The translations under genes were made by a program, and so were the position numbers. Under the pieces are notes generated by a model. That model was given only the letters and a program-made list of their open reading frames with translations, ran no database searches and was not told where the DNA came from. Shown here one piece after another: positions 17,636-25,781 of a stretch of DNA of 49,900 nt. The stretch's first letter is position 1. The number at the start of each line of letters is the position of its first letter. The DNA lies in NCBI RefSeq assembly GCF_025506355.1, contig NZ_JANZYP010000039.1, positions 39,276 through 89,175 of the forward strand, read 5' to 3'. Source of the DNA: Sphaerisporangium corydalis. Lineage in GTDB: Bacteria; Actinomycetota; Actinomycetes; Streptosporangiales; Streptosporangiaceae.

Positions 17636-18532
17636 TCAGGCGTTCGCCGGCGCGGCGGACCCCCGGCCCCGGCGGGCCCGCATGGCGCCGGCCGCCCGGC
17701 ACGCCAGGTAGATGGTGAAGGAGAGCGTCGTGACGTATGGGCTGATCGGGACGCTGCTCCCGAGGGCCAGCAGGATGCCGCCGACGACCGACACGACGGC
17801 GAAGGCGACACTGAGCGAGGCCACCAGGAGCGGGGCGGCGGTCACCCGCATCGCCGCCGCGGCGGGCGTGACGATCAGTGACAGCACCAGCAGTGCCCCG
17901 ACGACCTGGATGGACACCGCGACGGCCAGGCCGAGGACGACGGTGAAGACCGGGGAGAGCGCCCGCACCGGCACGCCGCGCGCGGCGGCGACGTCGGGGT
18001 CCAGGCTGGCGAACGTCAGCGGGCGCCACATCACGGCGAGCGCGGCCAGCACGAGCACGCACGTCCCGATCAGCCAGGTCATCCGCGGCGTGTCCACCGC
18101 CACGATCTGACCGGTCAGCAGCCCGAACTTGTTCGCGGCCCGCCCCTTGTACAGCGACAGGAACAGCACCCCGAGGCCCAGCCCGAACGGCATCACGACC
18201 CCGATGATCGAGTTGCGGTCGCGGGCGCCCACGCCGAGCGCCCCGATCAGCACGGCCGCGACGAGCGACCCGGCCAGCGATCCGGCGACGACGTCCGCGC
18301 CGACGAGCAGCGCGCCCGAGGCGCCCGCGAACGACAGCTCGGCGATGCCGTGCACCGCGAACGCCAGGTCGCGCATCATCACGAAGACGCTGACGAGCCC
18401 GCCCACGACGCCGAGCACCGCCCCGGCGACGAGCGAGTCGCCGACCAGCGCGAGAAGCTCGCCGTAGTCCTCGCGCCCGAACAGCTCGTGCCAGACATCG
18501 GCCCCGGCGTTCGCCGCCACCAGACCGGTCAC
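17636..18532 (-). CDS. Zinc/manganese-type ABC importer, membrane permease (ZnuB family)
   Basis: Integral membrane protein of 298 aa with about eight hydrophobic helices, ABC-3 family. Family features include the HGIAELSFAGASGALL region and the AARGVPVRALSPVF cytoplasmic coupling segment. It moves divalent metal delivered by the lipoprotein encoded two genes upstream. The start is GTG 18532, which overlaps the stop of a 17-codon micro-ORF, which itself overlaps the stop of the ATPase gene. Zinc is preferred over manganese because of the Zur-like box before the operon. Confidence 0.87.
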   Translation of the reverse strand: MTGLVAANAGADVWHELFGREDYGELLALVGDSLVAGAVLGVVGGLVSVFVMMRDLAFAVHGIAELSFAGASGALLVGADVVAGSLAGSLVAAVLIGALGVGARDRNSIIGVVMPFGLGLGVLFLSLYKGRAANKFGLLTGQIVAVDTPRMTWLIGTCVLVLAALAVMWRPLTFASLDPDVAAARGVPVRALSPVFTVVLGLAVAVSIQVVGALLVLSLIVTPAAAAMRVTAAPLLVASLSVAFAVVSVVGGILLALGSSVPISPYVTTLSFTIYLACRAAGAMRARRGRGSAAPANA

Positions 18533-18582
18533 GACGGTACTCCCGCTCGCGGCGCCGCCGCCCCGGTCACCAGGGTCGTCAT
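18529..18582 (-). CDS. 17-aa junction micro-ORF between metal ATPase and permease genes
   Basis: On the minus strand, ATG 18582 overlaps the ATPase stop (ATGA) and the ORF (MTTLVTGAAAPRAGVPS) ends in a TGA overlapping the permease GTG (GTGA at 18532). It has the same geometry as three other junctions in this window. Relay function is inferred; no peptide function can be proposed. Confidence 0.4.
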   Translation of the reverse strand: MTTLVTGAAAPRAGVPS

Positions 18583-19439
18583 GACGGTGCGCCCGGCTCT
18601 CGTGGCTCCGGGGCGCCGGCCACGACGATCCGTTCCCCCGTACGGAACACCTCGACCGGGCTGCCGTACAGCTCCGACAGCACCGGGGAGGTCAGGACCT
18701 CCTCCGGGGTCCCGATGCGGAACCGGCCGCCGGCCAGGTAGAGCACGCGGTCGGTGAGGTGCAGGATCGGGTTGATCTCGTGGGTGACGAACAGCACCGC
18801 CGTGCCGTGCGACCGGCGCCGCCCGTCGATGAGGGCGGACACGGCCCGCTGGTGGTGCGGGTCCAAAGACAGCAGCGGTTCGTCGCAGAGCAGGACGCGC
18901 GGGCCGGTCGCCAGGGCCTGGGCGACGCGCACCCGCTGCTGCTCGCCCCCCGACAGCAGCCCGATCGGCGCGTCGGCGTACCCCGCCGCCCCGACCGCCG
19001 CCAGCAGTTCCCCGGTCCGCCGCCGGGCCCGCGCGCCGCCGGTGGGCAGGCCCCACCGGTGGCCGTCGATCCCCAGCCGGACCAGGTCGCGCGCGCGGAG
19101 CGGGGTGTGCGCGGCGGCGGCCTTGTGCTGCGGGATGTACCCGATCAGGTCGCTGCCCCGGCGCGGGGGCCGCCCCCGGACCAGGAGCGTGCCCGCCGAC
19201 AGCGGCCGCACGCCGAGCAGCACGCGCAGCAGGCTGGTCTTGCCCGACCCGTTCGGACCGAGCACGGCGACGAACTCGCCGCGCCGCAGGTCGAGGTCCA
19301 GCCCCTGCCAGAGCGTGCGGTCGCCGTACGACAGCGCGGCGCCCCGGAGGCTGAGCTCGGCCTGTGCGGTGACACGCGCGTGTCCCTGATCCCGCCCGTT
19401 ACCGTCGCCCGGTGGGGTGGCACCGCCCCGGCCGCTCAT
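18579..19439 (-). CDS. Zinc/manganese-type ABC importer, ATP-binding protein (ZnuC family)
   Basis: Cytoplasmic ATPase of 286 aa. Walker A is GPNGSGKTS, the Q-loop is near IGYIPQHK, the signature is LSGGEQQRV, Walker B is VLLCDEPLL and the H-loop is FVTHEI. It powers the metal importer encoded by its neighbours. I chose ATG 19439 because it overlaps the lipoprotein stop (ATGA); a GTG about 22 codons later is an alternative and would fit the usual length of about 260 aa. The frame is open far upstream, but that part only shadows the lipoprotein gene. Confidence 0.88.
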   Translation of the reverse strand: MSGRGGATPPGDGNGRDQGHARVTAQAELSLRGAALSYGDRTLWQGLDLDLRRGEFVAVLGPNGSGKTSLLRVLLGVRPLSAGTLLVRGRPPRRGSDLIGYIPQHKAAAAHTPLRARDLVRLGIDGHRWGLPTGGARARRRTGELLAAVGAAGYADAPIGLLSGGEQQRVRVAQALATGPRVLLCDEPLLSLDPHHQRAVSALIDGRRRSHGTAVLFVTHEINPILHLTDRVLYLAGGRFRIGTPEEVLTSPVLSELYGSPVEVFRTGERIVVAGAPEPREPGAPS

Positions 19440-20356
19440 CGGCCGAGGGCCGTGCGCAGGGCGGCGAGGTTGGCGGTCATCCACCCGATGTAGTCCTGGC
19501 CCGCGGGAAGCGTCTCGGTGACCGGGACCACCGGGACCCCGGCGTCCGTGGCGGCCCGTCTGACCTGCTCGGTCTCGGGTCCGGCGGTCTGCTCGTTGTA
19601 CACCAGGGCCTTGACCCGGCCGCCGCCGAACAGGGCCAGCGTCTCGCGCAGGACCGACGGGGAGACGTCGTCGCCCTCCTCGACGGCCTCGCTGAACGCG
19701 GGCGGGGTGGCGTTCCGCAGCCCGGCGGCCCGCAGCATGTACAGCGGGACCGGTTCGGTGACCGCCACGGCCGCCCCGCCGGAGGTCCGCGCGAGGGCGG
19801 CCTCCTGGTCGACCAGCGGCCGGAGCCTCAGCCGGAATGCCTTGGCGCCGGCGGCGTAGGTCGCGGCGCCGGCGGGGTCGACGGTGCCGAGCGCGGCCGA
19901 GATCCGGTCGGCGAGCCTGCCCATCGCGGGCAGGTCGTACCAGACGTGCTCGTTGAGCTCCTCTCCCGGCGGCGCGGTCCTGCCGGAGATCGTGACGGCG
20001 TTGAGCAGGACGGCCGGACCGTTCCCGGCCGCCTTGAGCAGGGTGTCGACGAAGTCGTCGTAGCCGCCGCCGTTCTCGATGACCACCCGGGCCTTGGACA
20101 GCGCGAGCCGGTCGCGGGTGCCTGCCTCGTAGGAGTGCGGGTCCTGGGCGGGGTCGGTGACGAAGGAGGTCACCGCGACCCGGTCCCCGCCGACCTGCCG
20201 GGCGATGTCGCCGTACACGTCGGTGGAGGCCACCACGCCGACCGGCGGCGCGGAGCCGGTCGCGCTCGCGGCGGCGGGGTTCGCGGCGGGGCTCGCACAG
20301 GAGGTGAGGGCCAGAAGGGCGAGGCCCGCCAGAGCGGGCGGGAGGGGATGACGCAC
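19436..20356 (-). CDS. Zinc/manganese-type ABC importer, substrate-binding lipoprotein (ZnuA family)
   Basis: Surface lipoprotein (306 aa): signal peptide with lipobox LTSC, acylated Cys20. Candidate metal ligands are His74 (DPHSYE), His137 (NEHVWY), Glu201 (TEPVPLY, where classical ZnuA has His) and an acidic residue near YNEQTAG. Glu at the third position is seen in other actinobacterial members. There is no His-rich loop. The start is GTG 20356, preceded by GAGGTG. First gene of a three-gene operon under a Zur-like site. Confidence 0.87.
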   Translation of the reverse strand: MRHPLPPALAGLALLALTSCASPAANPAAASATGSAPPVGVVASTDVYGDIARQVGGDRVAVTSFVTDPAQDPHSYEAGTRDRLALSKARVVIENGGGYDDFVDTLLKAAGNGPAVLLNAVTISGRTAPPGEELNEHVWYDLPAMGRLADRISAALGTVDPAGAATYAAGAKAFRLRLRPLVDQEAALARTSGGAAVAVTEPVPLYMLRAAGLRNATPPAFSEAVEEGDDVSPSVLRETLALFGGGRVKALVYNEQTAGPETEQVRRAATDAGVPVVPVTETLPAGQDYIGWMTANLAALRTALGR

Positions 20357-20375
20357 GGAAGCACCTCAAAAGAAA

Positions 20376-20390
20376 CGATAACGATTTTCA
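20376..20390 (-). promoter_or_regulatory. Zur-like operator upstream of the zinc importer
   Basis: On the minus strand, TGAAAATCGTTATCG begins 20-34 bases before the lipoprotein start and matches the actinobacterial Zur pattern TGAAAATCATTTTCA at 12 of 15 positions. The surroundings are strikingly AT-rich. Zinc-dependent repression follows from family knowledge. Confidence 0.55.
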
Positions 20391-20653
20391 TCACAAGATA
20401 GCATCCGATGACAGGGCACGGACCAGGGCCGGGGGAGAAGCCCGGCGAGAGATCCTGTCCCCGGCGAGCGCGTGCGGTGAGACGAGCGGCCGATGCTCGG
20501 ACCACGTCGGCTCGGGTACGTCCGGGCGGTGGCCAGGGAACCGCACCTGCCGTAGGGCGGGCGGGTGGTGAAGATTGCCCAACGAACCTCGTGATGGGGA
20601 GACGGGCGCGCTTGGAACGCAGCAAACTGATCACCCTCACAACGGGAGATCAT

Positions 20654-21547
20654 GTGAAACTGCACTTATCCGCCGGTGCCGCGATCGTCGTCGCGCTCAC
20701 CCTGGCGCCGTCCGTTCCCGCCGGCGCCGACCAGGCGGTCACCGCCCGGCGCCCGCTCACCGGAGCGGCCGTCTACTTCGAGTACAAGGCCGACGCGTTC
20801 GGCGTCGACCGGTACGCGCCGGGCACGGGGTTCGCCCGGGTCGGCCGGGCGCCGGGGAACAACCAGTTCTCCGCCTCGCCCGACGGCAGGAAGCTCGCGT
20901 GGATCACGATCAACGGGAAGCTCGTGGTCAGGGCCGGGGGCAGGACCAAGGCCATCGCCACGACCCCGCCCGGCGGCCCGTGCGCCACGCCGGCGTGGTC
21001 GCCCGACGCGAAGCGGGTCGCGTTCGTCGGCAAGGGCGACGTCGTGACCATCGTGAACGCCGACGGCACCGGCAGGCGCGCCGCCGGCCGGACCGCCGGC
21101 GTCTGCCACCTCGCCTGGTCGGGCGACGGCCGCTACCTGGCGGGCTACGCGGGCACCGCCGACGCCGTCCACCGGCTCGACCTCACGACCGGCAGGGCGG
21201 CGCGGGCCAAGGGCGTCAAGCTCGTCAACCACGTGCAGGGCCTGTCGCGCGACGGGCGCAGGGTCATCATCCACACCGTCCCCCGGGGCGGTTCGCTGGG
21301 CGACGGCGCCTGGCCCGCCACCTTCCCGCCGTCGATCGTCGACGTGGTCACCGGGGCGAAGGTGCCGATCCCGGTCACGGGCCGGCTCATCGGGGCGTGC
21401 TACCTCGCCGACGGCCGGCTGGTCGTCCGCGTGGCCGGCGCCGTCCACAACACGCTGGTGGTGCTGGACGAGGCGGGCAAGGAGCTGCAGCGGCTCCCCG
21501 AGCCCGCCGCCGCGCGGAAGCGGGGCCTGCTGCGGGTCCTGGCCTGA
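20654..21547 (+). CDS. Secreted TolB/WD40-like beta-propeller protein
   Basis: Exported protein of 297 aa with a signal peptide (about residues 1-25, ending VPAGA). Repeated blade motifs are visible: FSASPDGRKLAWI, PAWSPDAKRVAFVG, LAWSGDGRYLAGYAG and LSRDGRRVIIHT, typical of PD40/TolB propellers. No enzymatic motif is seen; a binding or scaffold role outside the cell is likely. The start is GTG 20654 with GGGAGA just upstream; the frame extends further upstream but lacks a signal peptide there. The last codons form the first unit of a 36-bp tandem repeat. Confidence 0.75.
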   Translation: MKLHLSAGAAIVVALTLAPSVPAGADQAVTARRPLTGAAVYFEYKADAFGVDRYAPGTGFARVGRAPGNNQFSASPDGRKLAWITINGKLVVRAGGRTKAIATTPPGGPCATPAWSPDAKRVAFVGKGDVVTIVNADGTGRRAAGRTAGVCHLAWSGDGRYLAGYAGTADAVHRLDLTTGRAARAKGVKLVNHVQGLSRDGRRVIIHTVPRGGSLGDGAWPATFPPSIVDVVTGAKVPIPVTGRLIGACYLADGRLVVRVAGAVHNTLVVLDEAGKELQRLPEPAAARKRGLLRVLA

Positions 21548-21648
21548 CGGCGCGAGACACCGTCCGCTGGTCCCCTGGCCTGACGGCGCGGGGCGTTGTC
21601 CGCTCGCCTCCCGCCCGACGGTGCCGGGCATCGTCCGCAAGCCGTGAC
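21541..21648 (+). repeat. Three 36-bp repeats starting at the propeller gene's stop codon
   Basis: Units 21541-21576, 21577-21612 and 21613-21648 are similar, the first two strongly; both contain GGCCTGACGGCGCG, so the first carries the real stop and the second a copy of it. The third is more diverged. This resembles the 33-bp array after the SGNH gene and the duplicated ABC junction. Confidence 0.75.
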
Positions 21649-21738
21649 CGCGCCCATCCGGGTACGCCGTGGGTGAGATCGGACGAAACGGACCGCCCAG
21701 GAGGACTGATCCCCTCCTGGGCGGGTAGCCGGAAGCGA

Positions 21739-23301
21739 ATGCGGATCCAGGAGTGGTTCCTCACCGACGAGGAACGAGACAACCCCGCGACCCGGCTCGA
21801 CGCCTGGACCACGGGCAACGACGTGCGGCCGCTCATCCACGGCGCGACGTACTTCGCCGAGCTACGGGCCCGCATCGACGAACTGGACGAGAACGACCTC
21901 CTGCTGTTCGCCGACTGGCGCGGCGACCCCGACGAGCGGCTCACCGAAGGCGGGCCCGGTATCGGCGAGGTGATGTCCGGTGCGGCGGGCAGAGGGGCGC
22001 TGGTCAGAGGGCTCATCTGGCGTTCCCACCTGGACCGGCTGCGCTTCAGCTCGGCGGAGAACCGCCACCTCGGCCAGGAGATCGAGGAGGCGGGCGGCCA
22101 GGCGATCCTCGACACGCGGACCAAGCTGGGCGGGTCGCACCACCAGAAGTTCGTCATCCTGCGCCACGACGAGGACCCCGCCGCCGACGTGGCCTTCGTC
22201 GGCGGCATCGACCTGTGCCACAGCCGGCGCGACGACGCCGACCACCTGGGCGATCCGCAGGCGTGCCCGATGCCCGGCGCGTACGGGCCGAGGCCCCCCT
22301 GGCACGACATCCAGGTGCGCGTCAAGGGCCCGGCGGTCGCCGAGGTGGAGAAGGTGTTCCGCGAGCGCTGGCAGGACCCCGCGCCCGAGACCAGGGACCC
22401 GATCAGGTGGCTGCGCGACCACCTCGCCAAGATGGACGACAACCCGCCGCTGCCCGACCCGGCGCCGCCGCCCCCCGTGGCGGGCACGCACGCCGTGCAG
22501 ATCCTGCGCACCTACCCCGCCAAGCACGGCGGCTACCCGTTCGCGCCGGACGGCGAGCGGAGCGTCGCGCACGCCTACCGCAAGGTGCTCGCCAGGGCCC
22601 GTTCCCTGGTCTACCTGGAGGACCAGTACCTGTGGTCCACCGACGTGATCGAGCCGTTCGCCGAGGCGCTGCGGCGCGAGCGGGACCTGCGCATGGTCAT
22701 CGTGGTACCGCGCCTGCCCGACCAGGACGGCTGGCTGGCCGGGCCCGCGAGCCTCATCGGCAGGGTCGAGGCGCTGAACAGGCTGCGGTCGGCGGGCGGC
22801 GACCGGGTCGCGATCTACGACCTGGAGAACCACGAGGGCACCCCCGTGTACGTCCACGCCAAGGCGTGCGTGGTCGACGACGTGTGGGCCTCGGTCGGGT
22901 CCGACAACGTCAACCTGCGCTCGTGGAGCCACGACTCCGAGCTGAGCTGCGCCGTCCTGGACGAGCGGGAGGACCCGCGCCCGCCGCACGGCGCCGGGAG
23001 GTTCGCCCGTGACCTGCGCCTGGCGCTCGCGGCCGAGCATCTGGACCTGCCCGGCGAGGGCGCGGAGGTGGACCGGCTGTGCGATCCGGTCGCCGCGTTC
23101 GACGCCTTCGCCGCGGCCGCGGCCGGGCTCGAGGCCTGGCACGCGGGAGGCCGCCGGGGGCCGCGCCCGCCGGGGCGGCTGCGCCCGCACCCCGCCCCCG
23201 AGCTGTCGCGCGCCCGCAAGCTGCTCGCCATGCCGCTGTACCGGTTCGCCGTCGACCCCGACGGCCGCCCGCCGGCGCTGCGCAGGTCGAAGGGCTTCTG
23301 A
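21739..23301 (+). CDS. Phospholipase D-like protein with two HKD motifs
   Basis: Predicted phosphodiesterase or phosphatidyltransferase of the PLD superfamily, 520 aa. Two catalytic motifs are present: SHHQKFVI...D in the first half (about residues 134-150) and HAKACVVDD in the second (about 373-382), each followed by a conserved Gly-Ser/Asn stretch (VGGIDL; VGSDNVNLRSW). No signal peptide is seen, so it is probably cytoplasmic or membrane-associated. The substrate is unknown; cardiolipin synthase-type activity is possible but typical membrane anchors are missing. Start ATG 21739 is preceded by GGAAG; an open frame further upstream merely shadows the propeller gene. Confidence 0.87.
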   Translation: MRIQEWFLTDEERDNPATRLDAWTTGNDVRPLIHGATYFAELRARIDELDENDLLLFADWRGDPDERLTEGGPGIGEVMSGAAGRGALVRGLIWRSHLDRLRFSSAENRHLGQEIEEAGGQAILDTRTKLGGSHHQKFVILRHDEDPAADVAFVGGIDLCHSRRDDADHLGDPQACPMPGAYGPRPPWHDIQVRVKGPAVAEVEKVFRERWQDPAPETRDPIRWLRDHLAKMDDNPPLPDPAPPPPVAGTHAVQILRTYPAKHGGYPFAPDGERSVAHAYRKVLARARSLVYLEDQYLWSTDVIEPFAEALRRERDLRMVIVVPRLPDQDGWLAGPASLIGRVEALNRLRSAGGDRVAIYDLENHEGTPVYVHAKACVVDDVWASVGSDNVNLRSWSHDSELSCAVLDEREDPRPPHGAGRFARDLRLALAAEHLDLPGEGAEVDRLCDPVAAFDAFAAAAAGLEAWHAGGRRGPRPPGRLRPHPAPELSRARKLLAMPLYRFAVDPDGRPPALRRSKGF

Positions 23302-23342
23302 CCCCGGCGCCCCGTACGGGCCCGCTGCCCGGCGGGGTCAGA
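23297..23342. terminator. Bidirectional terminator made of two convergent gene ends
   Basis: Perfect 10-base arms, TCTGACCCCG (23297-23306) and CGGGGTCAGA (23333-23342), each contain the stop codon of one convergent gene (PLD-like on +, LacI on -). The region between arms is itself GC-rich and can extend pairing. Confidence 0.75.
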
Positions 23343-24357
23343 TCGCGCTCGGGCCTGTCGAGTCGCGGATGACCAGGTGGCAGGGCATCCGATGCACCCC
23401 GGGCGTCGCCCTGCCGTCGATCGCCGCGAAGAGGTGCTGCGCGGCGGTGCGGCCGAGCGTCTCCAGGTTCATGTCCACCGTCGTCAGGGCCGGGCGGATC
23501 TCGGTGGAGAGCACCTCCCAGTTGTCGTAGCCCACCACCGCGATGTCGTCCGGCACCCGGCGGCCACGCTCGCGGGCCGCCTCGATGAACCCGGCGGCGA
23601 TCTGGTCGCTCCCGCAGAACACCGCGTCGACGTCCGGCTCGCCCATCAGCACCATCTCGGCGGCGTGCCGCCCCCACCGCTGCGACCAGGGGCCGTTCAG
23701 CGTCTCGCCCGCCTGGGCCAGCCCGGCCTCCGCCAGGGCCAGCCGCACCCCCTCGGCCCGGTCGGCGGCCGCCTTGTAGTCGGGGGGGCCGGTGACGTGC
23801 GCGATCCTGCGCCGCCCCATGGCCACCAGGTGCCGGACGGCCAGGCCCGCGCCGCCCACGTCGTCGGGGACGAACGACACGTCGCGCGGGTCGTCGGACA
23901 TCCCGTACGCGTAGACCACCGGGATCGGCAGGTCGCGGCTGATGGACGGGCGGACGTCGGTGCTCTCGCCGACGACGATGAGGCCGTCGACGCGCCGCGA
24001 CAGCAGCGTGCGGACGTAGTACTGCTCCCGGATGGCGTCGCCCCGCGCGTCGCACAGCATCACCGCCATCTCGCCGGCGCCGAACGCGTCCTCGGCGCCC
24101 AGCAGCACGGGGATGCCGAACCTGCCCACGCTGTCGCTGGTGAGGAGCCCGACCGTGCGGGTCTGCCCGGACAGCAGGCCCTTGGCCAGGGCGTTGGGCT
24201 GGAAGCCGAGGTCCTCGGCCACCCTGAGCACCCGCTGCCTGGTCTCGGCGCGCACGTTGTCCTTGCCGTTCAGGGCCTTGGACACGGTGGCGATCGACAC
24301 GCCGGCGAGAGCGGCCACGTCGCTGATGGTCACCGCTCGCGACCGCTGACCTGCCAT
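23338..24357 (-). CDS. LacI-family transcriptional regulator of the arabinoside operon
   Basis: 339-aa repressor. The N-terminal helix-turn-helix (VTISDVAALAGVSIATVSKALNG) is typical of LacI, followed by a periplasmic-binding-protein-like sensor domain (about residues 65-335) with the VGLLTSD and DAVFCGSDQIAAGF motifs. It is transcribed divergently from a sugar ABC importer and a GH127 glycosidase, and a perfect dyad directly before its start plus a second one over the importer promoter suggest it represses both units until its sugar binds. The start is ATG 24357. Confidence 0.9.
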   Translation of the reverse strand: MAGQRSRAVTISDVAALAGVSIATVSKALNGKDNVRAETRQRVLRVAEDLGFQPNALAKGLLSGQTRTVGLLTSDSVGRFGIPVLLGAEDAFGAGEMAVMLCDARGDAIREQYYVRTLLSRRVDGLIVVGESTDVRPSISRDLPIPVVYAYGMSDDPRDVSFVPDDVGGAGLAVRHLVAMGRRRIAHVTGPPDYKAAADRAEGVRLALAEAGLAQAGETLNGPWSQRWGRHAAEMVLMGEPDVDAVFCGSDQIAAGFIEAARERGRRVPDDIAVVGYDNWEVLSTEIRPALTTVDMNLETLGRTAAQHLFAAIDGRATPGVHRMPCHLVIRDSTGPSAI

Positions 24358-24360
24358 GTG

Positions 24361-24375
24361 TGAAAACCCTTTTCA
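24361..24375. promoter_or_regulatory. LacI-type operator 1
   Basis: Perfect inverted repeat TGAAAACCCTTTTCA, beginning four bases upstream of the lacI-type start codon. Its form fits LacI-family operators. Autoregulation is inferred. Confidence 0.7.
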
Positions 24376-24435
24376 GTAGGCGGCATGCCGTGTGGGAAAC
24401 GGCTGCCCGCGTCGGAGTCAAGTTACGCCAGGCCA

Positions 24436-24464
24436 TTGACACATGTCCAGGTTTCTCTTATGTT
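24436..24464 (+). promoter_or_regulatory. Promoter of the sugar importer operon
   Basis: Perfect TTGACA (24436-24441), 17-base spacer, TATGTT (24459-24464). It predicts transcription start near 24471, inside operator 2 and 51 bases before the first gene. Confidence 0.75.
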
Positions 24465-24465
24465 C

Positions 24466-24479
24466 CGAAAACCTTTTAG
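24466..24479. promoter_or_regulatory. LacI-type operator 2 overlapping the transcription start
   Basis: CGAAAACCTTTTAG resembles operator 1 in both half-sites and sits directly after the -10 hexamer, ideal for blocking transcription. A GTTTTGTTTCG sequence next to it may add a third half-site. Confidence 0.55.
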
Positions 24480-24521
24480 TTTTGTTTCGAAGCGTGGCGG
24501 GGGACGCCGGAAGGAGAGCTC

Positions 24522-25781
24522 ATGCATCCGCGTACGCCGGTCGCCGTCGCCCTGCTCGGCGCGTTGACGCTGACAGCCTGTGGCGGAGGCGGCACGGCCG
24601 CCGGGCCCGCGGCGAGCGGGGCCACGATCACCATGTGGACCCGCGCCGCGACCCAGGCGCAGAGCGAGCGGCTGGTCGCCGCCTACAACAAGGGACACAG
24701 GAACCAGGTCAAGCTCACCGTCATCCCCACCGACAACTACCAGCCGCGCATCGCCGCGGCGGCGGGCGCCAAGCAGCTCCCCGACGTGTTCGCCGCCGAC
24801 GTCATCTTCGTCCCCAACTACACCTCGCAGGGACTGTTCCTCGACATCACCGACCGCGTCGACGCCCTGCCGTACAAGGACTCCCTGGCGCCCTCGCACA
24901 TGAAGCTGGGCACGATGGAGGGCAGGCGGTACACCATCCCGCACACCCTGGACCTGTCGGTCTGGTTCTGGAACAAGGACCTGTACGAGAAGGCGGGACT
25001 CGACCCCGAGAAGGGGCCCTCGACGCTGAAGGAGTTCGCCCGGCAGGCCACCACCGTGGACGAGAAGCTGGGCAAGGACGGCAAGGTCAGCGGCACCTTC
25101 TTCGGCGGCAACTGCGGCGGCTGCTACGTCTTCACGTTCTGGCCCTCGGTCTGGGCCGCGGGCGCGCAGGTCATGAACGCCGAGGGCACGACCTCGCTGA
25201 ACGACCGGCCGCCGATGACGGACGTGTTCAAGATCTACCGCGACCTGTACGACAAGGGCGTCACCGGCGGGACGACCAAGGAGGAGCAGGGGCCGACCTG
25301 GACCGGGTTCTTCCCCAAGGGGCAGATCGGCGTCATGCCGATGCCGTCCACCACCCTCGGCCTGATGCCCAAGGACATGAAGATCGGGGTCGCGCCGATC
25401 GCCGGGCCCGACGGCGGCGAGTCCACCTTCGTCGGCGGCGACTCGGTCGGCATCTCGGCGACCTCCAAGCAGCCCGACGCCGCGTGGGACTTCCTGTCGT
25501 GGACCGTCTCCGACGAGGCGCAGGTCGAGGTCATGGCCAAGAACAAGGACGTGCTCGCCAGGACCGACCTGTCCAGCAACAAGTACTCCTCCGAGGACCC
25601 GAGGGTGGTCCTGATCAACTCGCTGGTCGGCAAGGGCCAGACCCCGTACGCCGCGCGCTTCGGCCAGACCTTCAACGACCCGCAGGGGCCGTGGCTGCGC
25701 CTCGCGCGCGAGGCCGTGTTCGGCGACGCCGCCAAGGTGCCCCAGCTCAACGCCGAGATCGACAAGTCGCTGCAGCAATGA
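24522..25781 (+). CDS. Sugar ABC importer, substrate-binding lipoprotein
   Basis: Family 1 extracellular solute-binding protein, 419 aa. Signal peptide with lipobox LTAC (acylated Cys20) followed by a Gly-rich tether; the mature part has the usual TITMWTR start and the WDFLSW segment near the end. It captures an oligosaccharide outside the cell; the neighbouring GH127 suggests a beta-L-arabinofuranoside. The start is ATG 24522 with AAGGAG just upstream. The stop overlaps the first permease start (ATGA). Confidence 0.9.
   Translation: MHPRTPVAVALLGALTLTACGGGGTAAGPAASGATITMWTRAATQAQSERLVAAYNKGHRNQVKLTVIPTDNYQPRIAAAAGAKQLPDVFAADVIFVPNYTSQGLFLDITDRVDALPYKDSLAPSHMKLGTMEGRRYTIPHTLDLSVWFWNKDLYEKAGLDPEKGPSTLKEFARQATTVDEKLGKDGKVSGTFFGGNCGGCYVFTFWPSVWAAGAQVMNAEGTTSLNDRPPMTDVFKIYRDLYDKGVTGGTTKEEQGPTWTGFFPKGQIGVMPMPSTTLGLMPKDMKIGVAPIAGPDGGESTFVGGDSVGISATSKQPDAAWDFLSWTVSDEAQVEVMAKNKDVLARTDLSSNKYSSEDPRVVLINSLVGKGQTPYAARFGQTFNDPQGPWLRLAREAVFGDAAKVPQLNAEIDKSLQQ

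Noticed and set aside
18579..20369. A single 596-codon minus-strand frame covering both lipoprotein and ATPase
   Set aside because: Only its last 286 codons are ATPase; the first part is an out-of-frame shadow of the lipoprotein gene, which has its own signal peptide and metal ligands in another frame.
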